From Crocinitomicaceae bacterium (GTDB taxonomy: Bacteria; Bacteroidota; Bacteroidia; Flavobacteriales_D; Crocinitomicaceae), in NCBI GenBank assembly GCA_024643555.1, contig JAHEMQ010000115.1:1-49240 (forward strand): DNA of 49,240 bases, written 5' to 3'. Made by a program: the position numbers and the translations under genes. Positions 37,100 to 45,829 of this stretch are shown here, in pieces (within the stretch, counting starts at the first letter, position 1; each line of letters begins with the position of its first letter). The notes below the pieces were generated by a model. That model saw only the letters and a list, made by a program, of their open reading frames with translations. It did no database searches and was not told the origin of the DNA.

Positions 37100-38029
37100 T
37101 TAAGAGATTACAAAATGGGAACTAATAGACTCATTATTCAACAAACGCTTGATAACGTCTCCGAATAAATTTGCCACGGTAATGACACGAATCTTATCAC
37201 TGTGACGTGATTGAGGAATCGTATCTGTTACAATTAGCTCGGTTAATTTAGAATTTTCAATGCGCTCATATGCCGGTCCACTTAAAACAGCATGTGTACA
37301 GAAAGCCCTAACGCTTTTTGCGCCTTTTTCGATCAACAAGTCAGCCGCAGTCGTAAGTGTTCCTGCTGTATCGCACATATCATCAATGATAATGACGTCT
37401 TTTCCGTCCACATCTCCGATGACTGTCATTTCCGCAATTTCATTCGGTTTTTTACGGTGCTTATGGCACAGCGCTAAACCACAATTTAAGTTTTTCGCAT
37501 ACGAGTTAGCACGTTTGGCTCCTCCGGCATCAGGTGCTGCCACCACTAAATTCGATGTGTCTAACTTTTCAATTTCTGCCAAAAACAAGGTGGACGCATA
37601 CAGGTGATCTACTGGAACTTCGAAGAAACCTTGAATCTGGTCTGCATGTAGGTCCATGGTCATCACGCGATCAACGCCAGCTGCCATCAACATATTCGCT
37701 ACCAGCTTAGCTCCAATGGCTACACGTGGTTTGTCTTTTCGGTCTTGGCGTGCAAATCCGAAATAAGGAATTACTGTAATGATTTTTCTTGCAGAAGCTC
37801 TACGTGCAGCGTCAACCAACAGCAATAGTTCAAACAGGTTTTCGGTAGGAGGCATGGTAGACTGAACGATGAAAACATCTTGTCCACGCACGGTTTCCTC
37901 AAAAGAGGGTTGGAATTCCCCATCGCTGAAAACGCTTACTTTCACGTCTCCAAGTTTCACGCCGAAGCTGTTCGCTACTTTTGTAGCCAAGGCTTCTGAT
38001 GATCTTCCGGCAAATATTTTTACTCCCAC
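37100..38029 (-). CDS. prs: Ribose-phosphate pyrophosphokinase (PRPP synthetase)
   Basis: A 309-residue enzyme making PRPP from ribose-5-phosphate and ATP. Motifs: FSDGEFQPSFEE, RQDRKDKPR, MTMDLHADQIQGFF (Mg/PRPP region) and the phosphoribosyl loop VIIDDMCDTAGTL. Length is normal (about 310-320). It feeds nucleotide, histidine and tryptophan synthesis and fits the neighbouring dihydroorotase-like gene. It has a -7 element upstream and is followed by rplY. Confidence 0.97.
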   Translation of the reverse strand: MGVKIFAGRSSEALATKVANSFGVKLGDVKVSVFSDGEFQPSFEETVRGQDVFIVQSTMPPTENLFELLLLVDAARRASARKIITVIPYFGFARQDRKDKPRVAIGAKLVANMLMAAGVDRVMTMDLHADQIQGFFEVPVDHLYASTLFLAEIEKLDTSNLVVAAPDAGGAKRANSYAKNLNCGLALCHKHRKKPNEIAEMTVIGDVDGKDVIIIDDMCDTAGTLTTAADLLIEKGAKSVRAFCTHAVLSGPAYERIENSKLTELIVTDTIPQSRHSDKIRVITVANLFGDVIKRLLNNESISSHFVIS

Positions 38030-38048
38030 GTTCTTAGAAAATTGGATG

Positions 38049-38056
38049 CAAAGTTA
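38049..38056 (-). promoter_or_regulatory. -7 element of prs-rplY
   Basis: The minus strand reads TAACTTTG, 19 nt before the prs ATG at 38029. Confidence 0.45.
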
Positions 38057-38140
38057 GGTAAAATAAAAGTTTCTACCAAAAGACTGCAACTATCTCCATA
38101 AAGCTTGTGTTAAATAGGGTTCGATGTGCGCTATTTGGCG

Positions 38141-38148
38141 TAATTTTG
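38141..38148 (+). promoter_or_regulatory. -7 element of the second ABC exporter, decides the start
   Basis: TAATTTTG lies 9 nt before the ATG at 38158. The longer frame starting at 38107 would read through the promoter and is rejected. Confidence 0.5.
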
Positions 38149-38157
38149 TATTCGATT

Positions 38158-39948
38158 ATGACGCTGAAAAATCCACCGAAAAAAAAGCTCTTTAAACGCC
38201 TGCTTTATTTTGCGAGACCATACCGCAAGTATTTGATAGTATCCTTTTTTTCGGTCGTTTTTCTTTCTATTCCTGGCCCATTAAGACCTTTGTTAATAGG
38301 TAAAATGGTAGACAATTACATTGTAAAAACCCACAATCCATCGATGTTATTCGTTGGCTCATTGGTTTTACTAGGCGTTCTAATGTTGGAGGGATTCTTA
38401 CAATTGGTGTCTTCCTACTTTTCAAATTTATTGGCACAGTCGGTTATTCGAGATTTGCGTCAAAAGATTATTCAACATTTCTTAAAATTCCGCATGTCCT
38501 ATTTTGATCGAAATCCAGTTGGCGCGATGGTGACAAGGGTCGTTTCTGACATGGAAGCAATAACAGAAGTGTTTTCATCAGGGATCATGGAAATCATTTC
38601 TGATTTGTTCTCCCTCATTTTCATCCTCATCCTCATGTTTATAAAAAATTGGGAATTGGCCTGGATGACATTGGTCCCTATTCCTTTTTTGCTCATTGCT
38701 ACACGTATTTTTGCTCGTTCCATGAAGGAGTCATTCCAACAAGAACGCTTAGCTGTCACGAAATTAAACACCTTTGTGCAAGAGCGATTGAGCGGTATGG
38801 CAATTGTACAGTTGTTTAATCGGCAAAAACAGGAGTATAAACGCTTTGAAAAAATCAATGAAGGACATCGTCAAGCGCACATTAAAGCGGTTTGGGCGAA
38901 CTCCATTTTTTTTCCAGTTGTCGAAATACTGAGTTCTGTTTCCATTGCGTTTTTATTAGTTTGGGGCGCCTTGAATGTGTCTGGAAAAACAAATATGGAG
39001 ATTCGTTCCATGTACGGAGAAATTTTCGCGTTTACTCTGTGGATTAACCAGCTATACCGACCAATACGCCAATTAGCAGATAAATTCAACATTTTGCAAC
39101 GTGGAACGGTGAGGGCAGAACGTGTTTTTGATGTGCTAGATGAGGTAAATGAGGTGCAAACTGGCGGAACACTGACAACGGTCGATTTTTCAAAAGATGT
39201 TGAATTCCGTAATGTATCCTTCGGTTATGTGGAAGACCAAATGGTTTTGTCGAATGTGAATTTGACGATTCATCGCGGAGAAACGGTGGCATTTGTTGGC
39301 GCTACAGGCGCAGGAAAATCTACCATTGTCAATTTAATTGGACGATTTTACGAACATAATTCCGGTGAAATTTTATTAGGTGATGTTCCCATTGAACAAA
39401 TTGATTTACGAACACTTCGTAAAAACATAGCGATTGTCCTTCAAGACGTTTTCTTGTTTTCGGACTCGATTCATAACAACATCACTTTAGGAGATGCTCA
39501 ATATAGTCGAGCAGCTGTTATAGCGGCCGCGAAGGCGGTAGGCGCTCATGAGTTTATCATGAAGCTCCCAAATGACTATGATCATGAAATTGGTGAACGA
39601 GGGGGGATGCTGTCAGTCGGCCAGCGTCAGTTATTGGCCTTTATACGAGCGTATCTGTATGCGCCTCATATTTTGATTTTGGATGAAGCAACTTCTAATG
39701 TAGACAGTGAAAGCGAGTTGCTTATCCAACGTGCGATTGATAAAATAACGGAAGGAAGAACCTCCATCATTATTGCCCATCGCTTATCTACCATTCAGAA
39801 AGCAGACCGTATTGTAGTAATGGAAAAAGGATCGTTAGTAGAAATGGGAACGCATGACGAACTCGTTCAGCTTGAAGGAGGATTTTATAAGCGTTTGTAC
39901 GACATGCAATTTTTTAATCAGCAGGCTGGAAAAGATGAAACGATTTAA
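38158..39948 (+). CDS. ABC exporter, fused permease-ATPase (multidrug/lipid type)
   Basis: A 596-residue half-transporter with six membrane helices in the first ~330 residues (ABC_membrane type, FDRNPVGAMVTRVVSD) and an ATPase: Walker A GATGAGKST, Q-loop LQDVFLFSDSIHNNI, signature LSVGQRQLLAF (V replaces the more usual G), Walker B ILILDEATSNVD and switch IAHRLSTI. This is the YheI/MdlB-like exporter pattern. The start is the ATG at 38158. The next gene overlaps its end by 14 bases. Specificity is unknown. Confidence 0.92.
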   Translation: MTLKNPPKKKLFKRLLYFARPYRKYLIVSFFSVVFLSIPGPLRPLLIGKMVDNYIVKTHNPSMLFVGSLVLLGVLMLEGFLQLVSSYFSNLLAQSVIRDLRQKIIQHFLKFRMSYFDRNPVGAMVTRVVSDMEAITEVFSSGIMEIISDLFSLIFILILMFIKNWELAWMTLVPIPFLLIATRIFARSMKESFQQERLAVTKLNTFVQERLSGMAIVQLFNRQKQEYKRFEKINEGHRQAHIKAVWANSIFFPVVEILSSVSIAFLLVWGALNVSGKTNMEIRSMYGEIFAFTLWINQLYRPIRQLADKFNILQRGTVRAERVFDVLDEVNEVQTGGTLTTVDFSKDVEFRNVSFGYVEDQMVLSNVNLTIHRGETVAFVGATGAGKSTIVNLIGRFYEHNSGEILLGDVPIEQIDLRTLRKNIAIVLQDVFLFSDSIHNNITLGDAQYSRAAVIAAAKAVGAHEFIMKLPNDYDHEIGERGGMLSVGQRQLLAFIRAYLYAPHILILDEATSNVDSESELLIQRAIDKITEGRTSIIIAHRLSTIQKADRIVVMEKGSLVEMGTHDELVQLEGGFYKRLYDMQFFNQQAGKDETI

Positions 39949-40810
39949 AATAGGGGGGGTGCCAGAACACTTCAATTTGCCATGGAGAAATGCCATTGAA
40001 GATGGAGCATTTCAGCGAATTGGAGCTGAATTACATTGGTCAGATATGACCGGAGGAACAGGACAAATGATCAAGGGCTTACAAGCCGGATCTCTTGATA
40101 TTGCGGTGTTGTTGACCGAAGGAATCACGCGTGCCATTTTAAAAGGACTAGATGCAAAGATCCTTAACGTTTATGTGAAGAGCCCTTTATGCTGGGGAAT
40201 TCACGTGCCAAACAATGGGTCTATCTCGAATGTTTCTGAATTGTCGGAAGGTACATTTGCCATTTCAAGAGAGGGCTCAGGATCTCACCTTATGTCTTAT
40301 GTGAAGGCGCAACAAGAAAACTGGGATTTATCACAGTTGAAATTTAATGTCGTTGGAGATGTTTACGGCGGAATTTGGGCATTGAACCACGGAGAAGCAA
40401 ACGCGTTTTTGTGGGAAAAATATACCACTTCACCTTTTGTGGAGCAAGGTAAATGTACTTTATTAGATGAGGTGTATACACCCTGGCCTTGTTTTGTGAT
40501 TGCTGTTAAATCCGAACTATTATTGGAGAACGAAGCCTTATTACATCAAATCATTCATGTTGTTCAAAATGAAGCATTCAAGTTAAAAACAGCACCCAAT
40601 GCCATTGAACAATTTGCTTGGCGTTATGCGCTTCCAACAAACCAAGTGGAAGCTTGGCTAAGTCAAACCGAATGGAATTACGGGGATTCACTGCATTTTT
40701 CAGATTTTGAAGAGGTCATTCAACAATTACTTCACCTTGGTTTAGTGACTAGTGACGAAACGGAAAACTGGAAAAAATGCTTATTTATTGATTCACAGAT
40801 GAATAAATAA
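39935..40810 (+). CDS. Cytosolic periplasmic-binding-protein-like protein (NMT1/THI5, Ca3427-like)
   Basis: A 291-residue protein beginning MKRFKIGGVPEHFNLPWR with no signal peptide. It has a type 2 periplasmic-binding fold pattern: VPEHFNLPW, GGTGQMIKGLQAGSLDIAVLLTEG, LSEGTFAISREGSGSHLMSY, GGIWALNHGEANAFLWE. This resembles the Ca3427/THI5-like group, whose ligand is unclear. The ATG at 39935 is chosen: it overlaps the ABC exporter stop by 14 bases, whereas the longer frame from 39854 lies inside that gene and destroys the normal N-terminus. Coupling with the exporter is striking but its meaning is unknown. Confidence 0.75.
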   Translation: MKRFKIGGVPEHFNLPWRNAIEDGAFQRIGAELHWSDMTGGTGQMIKGLQAGSLDIAVLLTEGITRAILKGLDAKILNVYVKSPLCWGIHVPNNGSISNVSELSEGTFAISREGSGSHLMSYVKAQQENWDLSQLKFNVVGDVYGGIWALNHGEANAFLWEKYTTSPFVEQGKCTLLDEVYTPWPCFVIAVKSELLLENEALLHQIIHVVQNEAFKLKTAPNAIEQFAWRYALPTNQVEAWLSQTEWNYGDSLHFSDFEEVIQQLLHLGLVTSDETENWKKCLFIDSQMNK

Positions 40811-40909
40811 AATAGTCAATTAAACAAGCGCAATATTCGTTATTTAAAAGGGAATGTTCATTCTCTGAATACTGAATGGAAATTCAAGGTATATTTCCTA
40901 AAAAAACGT

Positions 40910-41023
40910 ATGAGCACACTTTTACCATTAGTTTTTGGCAGTACTTTTTGGGTAGCGGTTTGGACGGTTGTAGGAATGATAGGGGTTTTTATTGTCCTAT
41001 TTCTTTCAGATAAAAATAAATAA
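40910..41023 (+). CDS. Candidate small single-helix membrane protein, 37 residues
   Basis: An ATG-TAA frame encodes MSTLLPLVFGSTFWVAVWTV followed by VGMIGVFIVLFLSDKNK, one clear transmembrane helix (about 13-33) with a short basic tail. A near-match to the -7 element (TATATTTC, 40890-40897) lies 12 nt before the ATG. The stop is 4 nt from the convergent ctpA stop, like the other tail-to-tail junctions here. The remaining sequence of the gap 40811-40909 shows nothing else. Coding status needs proof. Confidence 0.4.
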   Translation: MSTLLPLVFGSTFWVAVWTVVGMIGVFIVLFLSDKNK

Positions 41024-41027
41024 TCCT

Positions 41028-42599
41028 TTATTTGAATGAAGAAAGCGCCTTGTTCAATTCTTTATCAAAAGGATTGAGGACACGATAATAACCTTCTTCA
41101 GTCCAGCCCTGACTAGCAATCTCCGCTTTTAGCATGCGTTTTATAAGTGTTTTACTTATGCGAAGTCCATATGGATCTTTTTTCACATGAAACTCTTTCT
41201 CTGCAAAAGCAACAAAGGCTGCCAAGAGTTGGTCACTTACCTCAAAACTTACATTAAATTGTTTTGCTGTGCTCCATTTTGAGCGGGAAGTCTGCATGTA
41301 ATCGAAAGCGAAGGCTCTGGATGCACCACTCCACTGAAGTTCTGTTAAATAAAAAGATGTTCCACTGGTATCACCAGGCACAAAAATGTCAGGCATAATA
41401 GCACCGCCTCCATACACTGTTCGTCCGTGTTTTGTTTTAAATTTCAGTGAATCCACAAAAATTGAACTATCTGCCTGGAAAAATTCATTGTTAGCAATGC
41501 GTTCTTCGTCACGCATGTAGGCATCATATCCGCCTTTATAAGAGCGTTGAATGCATCTTCCGGACGGTGTGTAGTATCGCGCAATGGTTAAGCGTAAATT
41601 GCTGCCGTCACGCAACACTTCATCTTTTTGAATCAGGCCTTTTCCAAAGGACCTTCTTCCCACGATGATCCCACGGTCGTTATCCTGAATAGCTCCTGCA
41701 ACGATTTCACTAGCCGAAGCAGAATGTGCGTTGATGAGCACAACTAATTTCGTTTTTTCTAAATGTCCGCCAGCAGTTGAATAGTAGGAACGTTCGCCTT
41801 CTTTCTTCCCTTTGGATCTTAGAATCAAATGGTTTTTTGGAAGAAAGGCATCCACGATGTCGATGGCTGAGGACATTACTCCACCCGGATTATTGCGAAG
41901 GTCGAGTACTAGTTTCGTCATGCCTTGTGCTTGTAGTTCAGTACTTGCTTGGTAAAACTCTTCCGATGTCATCTGTGAAAACTCAGTGATGAGGATGTAA
42001 CCGGTCTGTTTATCGATCATGTATGCACATGGTATGGAACGAATGGGGATAATTCCTCTCTTTAATTTGATGTTCAGTTCTTTTTTCTGACGCAACATGG
42101 TAACCTGAACTTTTGTGCCCGGTAGTCCTTTTAAAGTGGCAAGGACTTTGTCATTAGTCATTTGTTTTCCTGTGGCTTTTTTCCCGTTGATTCGTATGAT
42201 TTTATCGCCAGCCTTGACTCCCATTTTTTCAGATGGTGAGCCCTCGATAACATTCGTTACACAAATGGTATCACGCAGTAATAAAAACCGAATACCTACA
42301 CCTCCAAATTGACCAGTAATCGATTCATTCACGGCCGACATATCCTTCGCAGAAATGTAATTGCTGTGCGGATCAAGCTCATGAAGCATATCCGAAATGG
42401 TTTCTTCAAAAATGGCGTCCTTGTCCACTTTGTCCACATAGTTCTGGTCCAAAAGCGTGAGGATGTCTTCCAATTTTTGAAGTTCATTATTCGGTTTTTG
42501 ACTGATGTTTTCTAAAAATGAACCACCTAGAAATCCTACTGCCAGCAATGCCGACAATAATATGGGAAGTAAGTAATTGGATTTATTAGATTCAGGCAT
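41028..42599 (-). CDS. C-terminal processing peptidase (S41, CtpA-like)
   Basis: A 523-residue serine protease. The N-terminal anchor is NYLLPILLSALLAVGFLGGS. A PDZ domain lies about 85-170 (GQFGGVGIRF, GSPSEKMGVKAGDKIIRING). The S41 catalytic region has the Ser in NAHSASASEIVAGAIQD and the Lys in RRSFGKGLIQ. The C-terminal ~150 residues are a family extension. Start 42599 overlaps the dCMP deaminase stop by 8 bases; the longer frame from 42638 lies inside that gene. It would trim C-termini of envelope proteins. Confidence 0.92.
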   Translation of the reverse strand: MPESNKSNYLLPILLSALLAVGFLGGSFLENISQKPNNELQKLEDILTLLDQNYVDKVDKDAIFEETISDMLHELDPHSNYISAKDMSAVNESITGQFGGVGIRFLLLRDTICVTNVIEGSPSEKMGVKAGDKIIRINGKKATGKQMTNDKVLATLKGLPGTKVQVTMLRQKKELNIKLKRGIIPIRSIPCAYMIDKQTGYILITEFSQMTSEEFYQASTELQAQGMTKLVLDLRNNPGGVMSSAIDIVDAFLPKNHLILRSKGKKEGERSYYSTAGGHLEKTKLVVLINAHSASASEIVAGAIQDNDRGIIVGRRSFGKGLIQKDEVLRDGSNLRLTIARYYTPSGRCIQRSYKGGYDAYMRDEERIANNEFFQADSSIFVDSLKFKTKHGRTVYGGGAIMPDIFVPGDTSGTSFYLTELQWSGASRAFAFDYMQTSRSKWSTAKQFNVSFEVSDQLLAAFVAFAEKEFHVKKDPYGLRISKTLIKRMLKAEIASQGWTEEGYYRVLNPFDKELNKALSSFK

Positions 42600-43029
42600 G
42601 TTCACAATCAAGTATTTGTACGACATCAAGTCCTGCACTTTTTAGAAAGTCAATTCCAGAAGTGTCTTTATAAGCTTCTTTGTACACTAAGCGTTTGATG
42701 CCTGACTGTAACACTAGTTTGCTGCAATCTTTGCAAGGTGAATGGGTCAAATAAAGCGTTGCATCTTTGCAATTATTCGTGGACTTTGCCACCTTTAATA
42801 TGGCGTTTGCCTCAGCATGGAGGACGTACCAGTGTGTGTTTCCTTCTTCGTTTTCGCAGCAATTGTCAAAACCTGCAGGCGTACCATTGTATCCGTCTGA
42901 AATAATGATGGCATCTTTTACAATAATAGCACCGACTTTTTTTCGTTGACAGTGTGATAATTCAGCCCAACTGAGCGCTAATCGCAAATAGGCTTTGTCG
43001 TAACGAAGTTGTTTGTCGCTTAAACTCAT
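42592..43029 (-). CDS. Deoxycytidylate (dCMP) deaminase family protein
   Basis: A 145-residue zinc deaminase. The active site is LHAEANAIL (zinc His, catalytic Glu) and SPCKDCSKLV (two zinc cysteines). The N-terminal AYLRLALSWAELSHCQRKKVGAIIVKD and GYNGTPAGFDNCCE match dCMP deaminase/ComEB. It converts dCMP to dUMP for thymidylate synthesis. It overlaps the protease downstream by 8 bases. Confidence 0.92.
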   Translation of the reverse strand: MSLSDKQLRYDKAYLRLALSWAELSHCQRKKVGAIIVKDAIIISDGYNGTPAGFDNCCENEEGNTHWYVLHAEANAILKVAKSTNNCKDATLYLTHSPCKDCSKLVLQSGIKRLVYKEAYKDTSGIDFLKSAGLDVVQILDCEHA

Positions 43030-43038
43030 TTTTAGGAA

Positions 43039-43476
43039 TTATAGGTCTGTTGTATGCATAATTTGTCCACCTAAGTAGCCGGTCCATGCAAAAATAACGA
43101 AGCTGATCAGACAGATGAGTAGAATGACCCAAGAAAGTTTCTTTTCTGCAGCCATGTTCTTTTTTGCTGCATACAAGCCGACAATGGAAGCGATGGCAAG
43201 TAAAGCAATAAACCAAAGTGCTGTTTCAGCAAATTCTTCATGCTGTTCAATGGTGTATTCACTTATTCCTTTGATGTGCTCCACTGTTTCTTCTGCTTCA
43301 TGCCCTGTTCGAAAGGTGATAAAAGTGCCGATACTGGAAATCAGCATCAAGATAAACGAAGCAATTCTCGTTTGAACGGTGTCGGATAAAATTCCTATGA
43401 TTAGAACAATTCCAGCAAATAGAGTTCCAATGATCCCAAGGTGGTTGGTGATGAGGTGTAAGTGAGTTTGATCCAT
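43039..43476 (-). CDS. Four-helix membrane protein, histidine-rich, unknown function (possibly DUF2231-like)
   Basis: A 145-residue membrane protein with helices at about 12-31, 35-54, 86-105 and 115-136. Conserved-looking polar residues include His5/His7/His12 (TNHLGIIGTLFAG), TGHEAEETVEH and IEQHEEFAETA, which could bind metal or heme, as in DUF2231-type membrane proteins. It follows the DUF420 gene in the oxidase-assembly cluster with a 48-base gap and may take part in respiratory-chain assembly (inference). Family identity is uncertain. Confidence 0.65.
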   Translation of the reverse strand: MDQTHLHLITNHLGIIGTLFAGIVLIIGILSDTVQTRIASFILMLISSIGTFITFRTGHEAEETVEHIKGISEYTIEQHEEFAETALWFIALLAIASIVGLYAAKKNMAAEKKLSWVILLICLISFVIFAWTGYLGGQIMHTTDL

Positions 43477-43524
43477 GTGATGTTATGAGTTGATTTAACC
43501 TAAAATTACGCTATTTAATGGATA

Positions 43525-44094
43525 TTAATGCACGTAAAAAGGAGAAATCATCCAATAAACGATCACACCCGTCACGGCAACGTATAACCAAATCGGAAAA
43601 GCAAAGCGAGTGTATCGTTTGTGTTTCGCGTAATTACCTTCCAGTGCAAATAAATAGGTAAACAGCACGAGCGGAATAACGGCAATGCTGAGTAAAATGT
43701 GAGAGGCTAATAAAAGGTAATAGATGTATTTAATGGATCCGATATTCGAATCTACTTTGCCATCGTGGTTCATGTCTCCGTACAATGTAGTATCAGACGT
43801 CATGTGGTATGCAACATAACATAACAAGAACAATAAACTAATGGCTAAACATGCCTGGATAGTGCGTTGATGAAGCTTCATCTGACCCTTTTTAATAAAC
43901 GCTAAGGCAAGAATTAATAATACAGCGGTAATTCCATTCAATGTTGCGTAAAATGGCGGTAAACAAGATAAATCTACACCTTCAATCTTAATTCCAAATA
44001 AGGCAGCAACTGCAATAGGAATGATAATGGAAACGGCAATGATTAATTTTCGGTAGTTAGAGGCTGGAATTGGGTTACTTGACATGGTATTCAA
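43525..44094 (-). CDS. DUF420 membrane protein (CtaM/YozB-like)
   Basis: A 189-residue protein with four or five membrane helices and the DUF420 pattern LPPFYATLNGITAVLLILA, MKLHQRTIQACL, YYLLLASHILLSIAVIPLVL and HKRYTRFAFPIWLYVAVTGVIVYWM. The conserved histidines in the helices suggest copper or heme handling. CtaM of Staphylococcus aureus is needed for heme-copper oxidase function. It starts inside the end of the SCO gene (20-base overlap), showing tight coupling. Confidence 0.85.
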   Translation of the reverse strand: MNTMSSNPIPASNYRKLIIAVSIIIPIAVAALFGIKIEGVDLSCLPPFYATLNGITAVLLILALAFIKKGQMKLHQRTIQACLAISLLFLLCYVAYHMTSDTTLYGDMNHDGKVDSNIGSIKYIYYLLLASHILLSIAVIPLVLFTYLFALEGNYAKHKRYTRFAFPIWLYVAVTGVIVYWMISPFYVH

Positions 44095-44743
44095 AATTCA
44101 AAAGGTTAGTAATATCATTCTTTAAGCGTTTGTATTCTTTTTGATTGACGGTTAAATCAGGATTTGTTACGGCATAGACGCCTCGCACGTGTCCGGACTT
44201 ATCTACCAATGTAAATGAGCCTGAATGGGCGTATCCACCCGCGGCTTCTTCATCTCTACCCGCAAAGGTGAGAAAATTCTCAATGCCCAAACGATGTGTT
44301 TCGTTCTCGTTACCGGTTAGGAAAGTCCAATTTTTTGCATGGATGTCGTGGTCTTTTTTATACTTGCGAAGCACTGAAGGGGTATCATGTTTGGGATTGA
44401 TGCTGAAAGAAATAAATTGAAGGTGTTCTTTAAACTTGTCTGTTTCGTTGTTTAGTTTTTTGAACTGAGAATTCATAATTGGACAGATGGTTGGACAAGT
44501 TGCAAAAAAGAATTCAGCAATCCAGACTTTTCCTTTGAATGATTCATTGTGGACAATGTTGCTGTCCTCGTCAAAAAACGTAAAGTAGGGAATCGTAGGA
44601 TATAAGGTGTCGACAACCGTTTTCCCATTTTCTTCACGGTATTGAATGTCAACATTTCCAAGAATGGGTAGTTTTTGTGGTGTTTTGTCGCCACAGGAAT
44701 TTAGAATAAAAAGTGTGATTATTAGGTATGTTAGCCTAGTCAT
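44075..44743 (-). CDS. SCO family copper chaperone lipoprotein
   Basis: About 222 residues from the ATG at 44743: MTRLTYLIITLFILNSC gives a lipobox with lipidated Cys17. The thioredoxin-like domain has the copper motif CPTICP (CxxxC), FISFSINPKHDTP and the third ligand His in GGYAHSGSFTLVD. SCO proteins deliver copper to the CuA site of cytochrome oxidase subunit II. The start overlaps the end of the upstream SCO-like gene by 8 bases. The longer frame from 44785 has no functional signal peptide. Confidence 0.9.
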   Translation of the reverse strand: MTRLTYLIITLFILNSCGDKTPQKLPILGNVDIQYREENGKTVVDTLYPTIPYFTFFDEDSNIVHNESFKGKVWIAEFFFATCPTICPIMNSQFKKLNNETDKFKEHLQFISFSINPKHDTPSVLRKYKKDHDIHAKNWTFLTGNENETHRLGIENFLTFAGRDEEAAGGYAHSGSFTLVDKSGHVRGVYAVTNPDLTVNQKEYKRLKNDITNLLNFEYHVK

Positions 44744-45431
44744 GTTTCGCCCGTTCTTTGTCATATTGCTTTTGAAGCAGGGCAAGGTGCTCTTTCATTC
44801 TCCGAATCATGCCCTCTTCGTTTCCTCTTAAAACCATTCTGAGGTGGTTTTGTTTGTCGAGAAGCAACATAAGGGAAGAATAACTTACGCCGGCGAAATA
44901 TTCTTTTCCTCTTCGATAAAGACGTTGATTGTTGTGCTTGATGTCATAAATTTTCGCAGGATCTCCTTTGGCAACGATCCATATAGAAGGGTCAAAACCA
45001 ACAACCTCTTCTTGTAACATCTCTCGAATGTCTTGAATTTGTGCGTCGGTGGCTGGATTCCCTTTTTCATCGATGGCAAAAGAAATGAGCCTTACTTGTT
45101 TTAATTTTTTTCTTTTATTCTGACGAATATGCTGAAAAAGTAGTTGATCAAAACTCCATAGTGAAATACCACATTCTTTTGGACATGTTGTTTGAATTGT
45201 GGAGATAATGACGATATCCCCTTTGTAATGATTTAGATTTTTTAGTTGTTTCTGACCGTTTTCTTGCACCTCAAAACTTGGGGCATTTACAAGTCCATAA
45301 TCCGCTAATTGTTTGAAGCGATGATCACAACTTCTTGTAGAGATGAAGATTAAAAAGAGTGCTGGCCCGAAAACCAATAGCAATGCCAAAATCGATTTGG
45401 ATCGACTTCTTGGTTGCTGTGTTTGCGTCAT
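44736..45431 (-). CDS. SCO-like thioredoxin-fold protein, second copy
   Basis: About 231 residues from the ATG at 45431 (MTQTQQPRSRSKSILALLLV), with one N-terminal membrane helix (about 14-33), then a thioredoxin-like domain with CPKEC (CxxxC), VRLISFAIDEKGNP and a late region GVSYSSLMLLLDKQNHLRM. The conserved third SCO His is not obvious in the position where it would align (KEYFAGVSYSS instead of a GGYAHSGS-like stretch), so copper binding may differ. It may be a thiol reductase rather than a copper carrier. It is coupled to the neighbouring SCO gene. Confidence 0.8.
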   Translation of the reverse strand: MTQTQQPRSRSKSILALLLVFGPALFLIFISTRSCDHRFKQLADYGLVNAPSFEVQENGQKQLKNLNHYKGDIVIISTIQTTCPKECGISLWSFDQLLFQHIRQNKRKKLKQVRLISFAIDEKGNPATDAQIQDIREMLQEEVVGFDPSIWIVAKGDPAKIYDIKHNNQRLYRRGKEYFAGVSYSSLMLLLDKQNHLRMVLRGNEEGMIRRMKEHLALLQKQYDKERAKHD

Positions 45432-45435
45432 TTGT

Positions 45436-45804
45436 TTAGAATCCGAATGTTTTCCAAGCTTCTGATACTTCTGTAGCTTCCCACAATCCAATAAAGATGA
45501 GGTAAGCAATAAAGATCGCGTATGGAATCAAAATAACGTTTCTAAGGGCTTTCTTCTCGTCACCCAAATGCATGAACACCATCACGATGTATGCTGCTTT
45601 CACGAGTGTCATCACGATAAAAGACCACTTTACATAGGCCCAAGCATCGCTGCTTTGTTTGATCATGGCACCTAAGAATACTTCAACCGTGGTAATGATT
45701 GTTAGTAAAACCGTTACTTGTACAATCTTTTTACGAATGGATTTTCCTTGTTCCTCGCTGTGGTGGTTGTGTAAAGAATATTCAATTAAATCATCTCTTT
45801 CCAT
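45436..45804 (-). CDS. Cytochrome c oxidase subunit IV family protein
   Basis: A 122-residue protein with three membrane helices (about 25-45, 56-75 and 87-108) and the prokaryotic COX4 pattern AYVKWSFIVMTLVKAAYIVMVFMHLGDEKKAL. It stabilises the quinol- or cytochrome-oxidase complex. It lies 25 nt after the subunit III gene and 4 nt before the SCO-like gene. Confidence 0.88.
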   Translation of the reverse strand: MERDDLIEYSLHNHHSEEQGKSIRKKIVQVTVLLTIITTVEVFLGAMIKQSSDAWAYVKWSFIVMTLVKAAYIVMVFMHLGDEKKALRNVILIPYAIFIAYLIFIGLWEATEVSEAWKTFGF

Positions 45805-45829
45805 GAGAATATATTTTAGTGTGATTGAA

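Noticed and set aside
40852-40863. A short inverted repeat GAATGTTCATTC in the gap before the 37-residue frame
   Set aside because: Too short and not linked to a recognisable regulator; chance is likely in AT-rich sequence.
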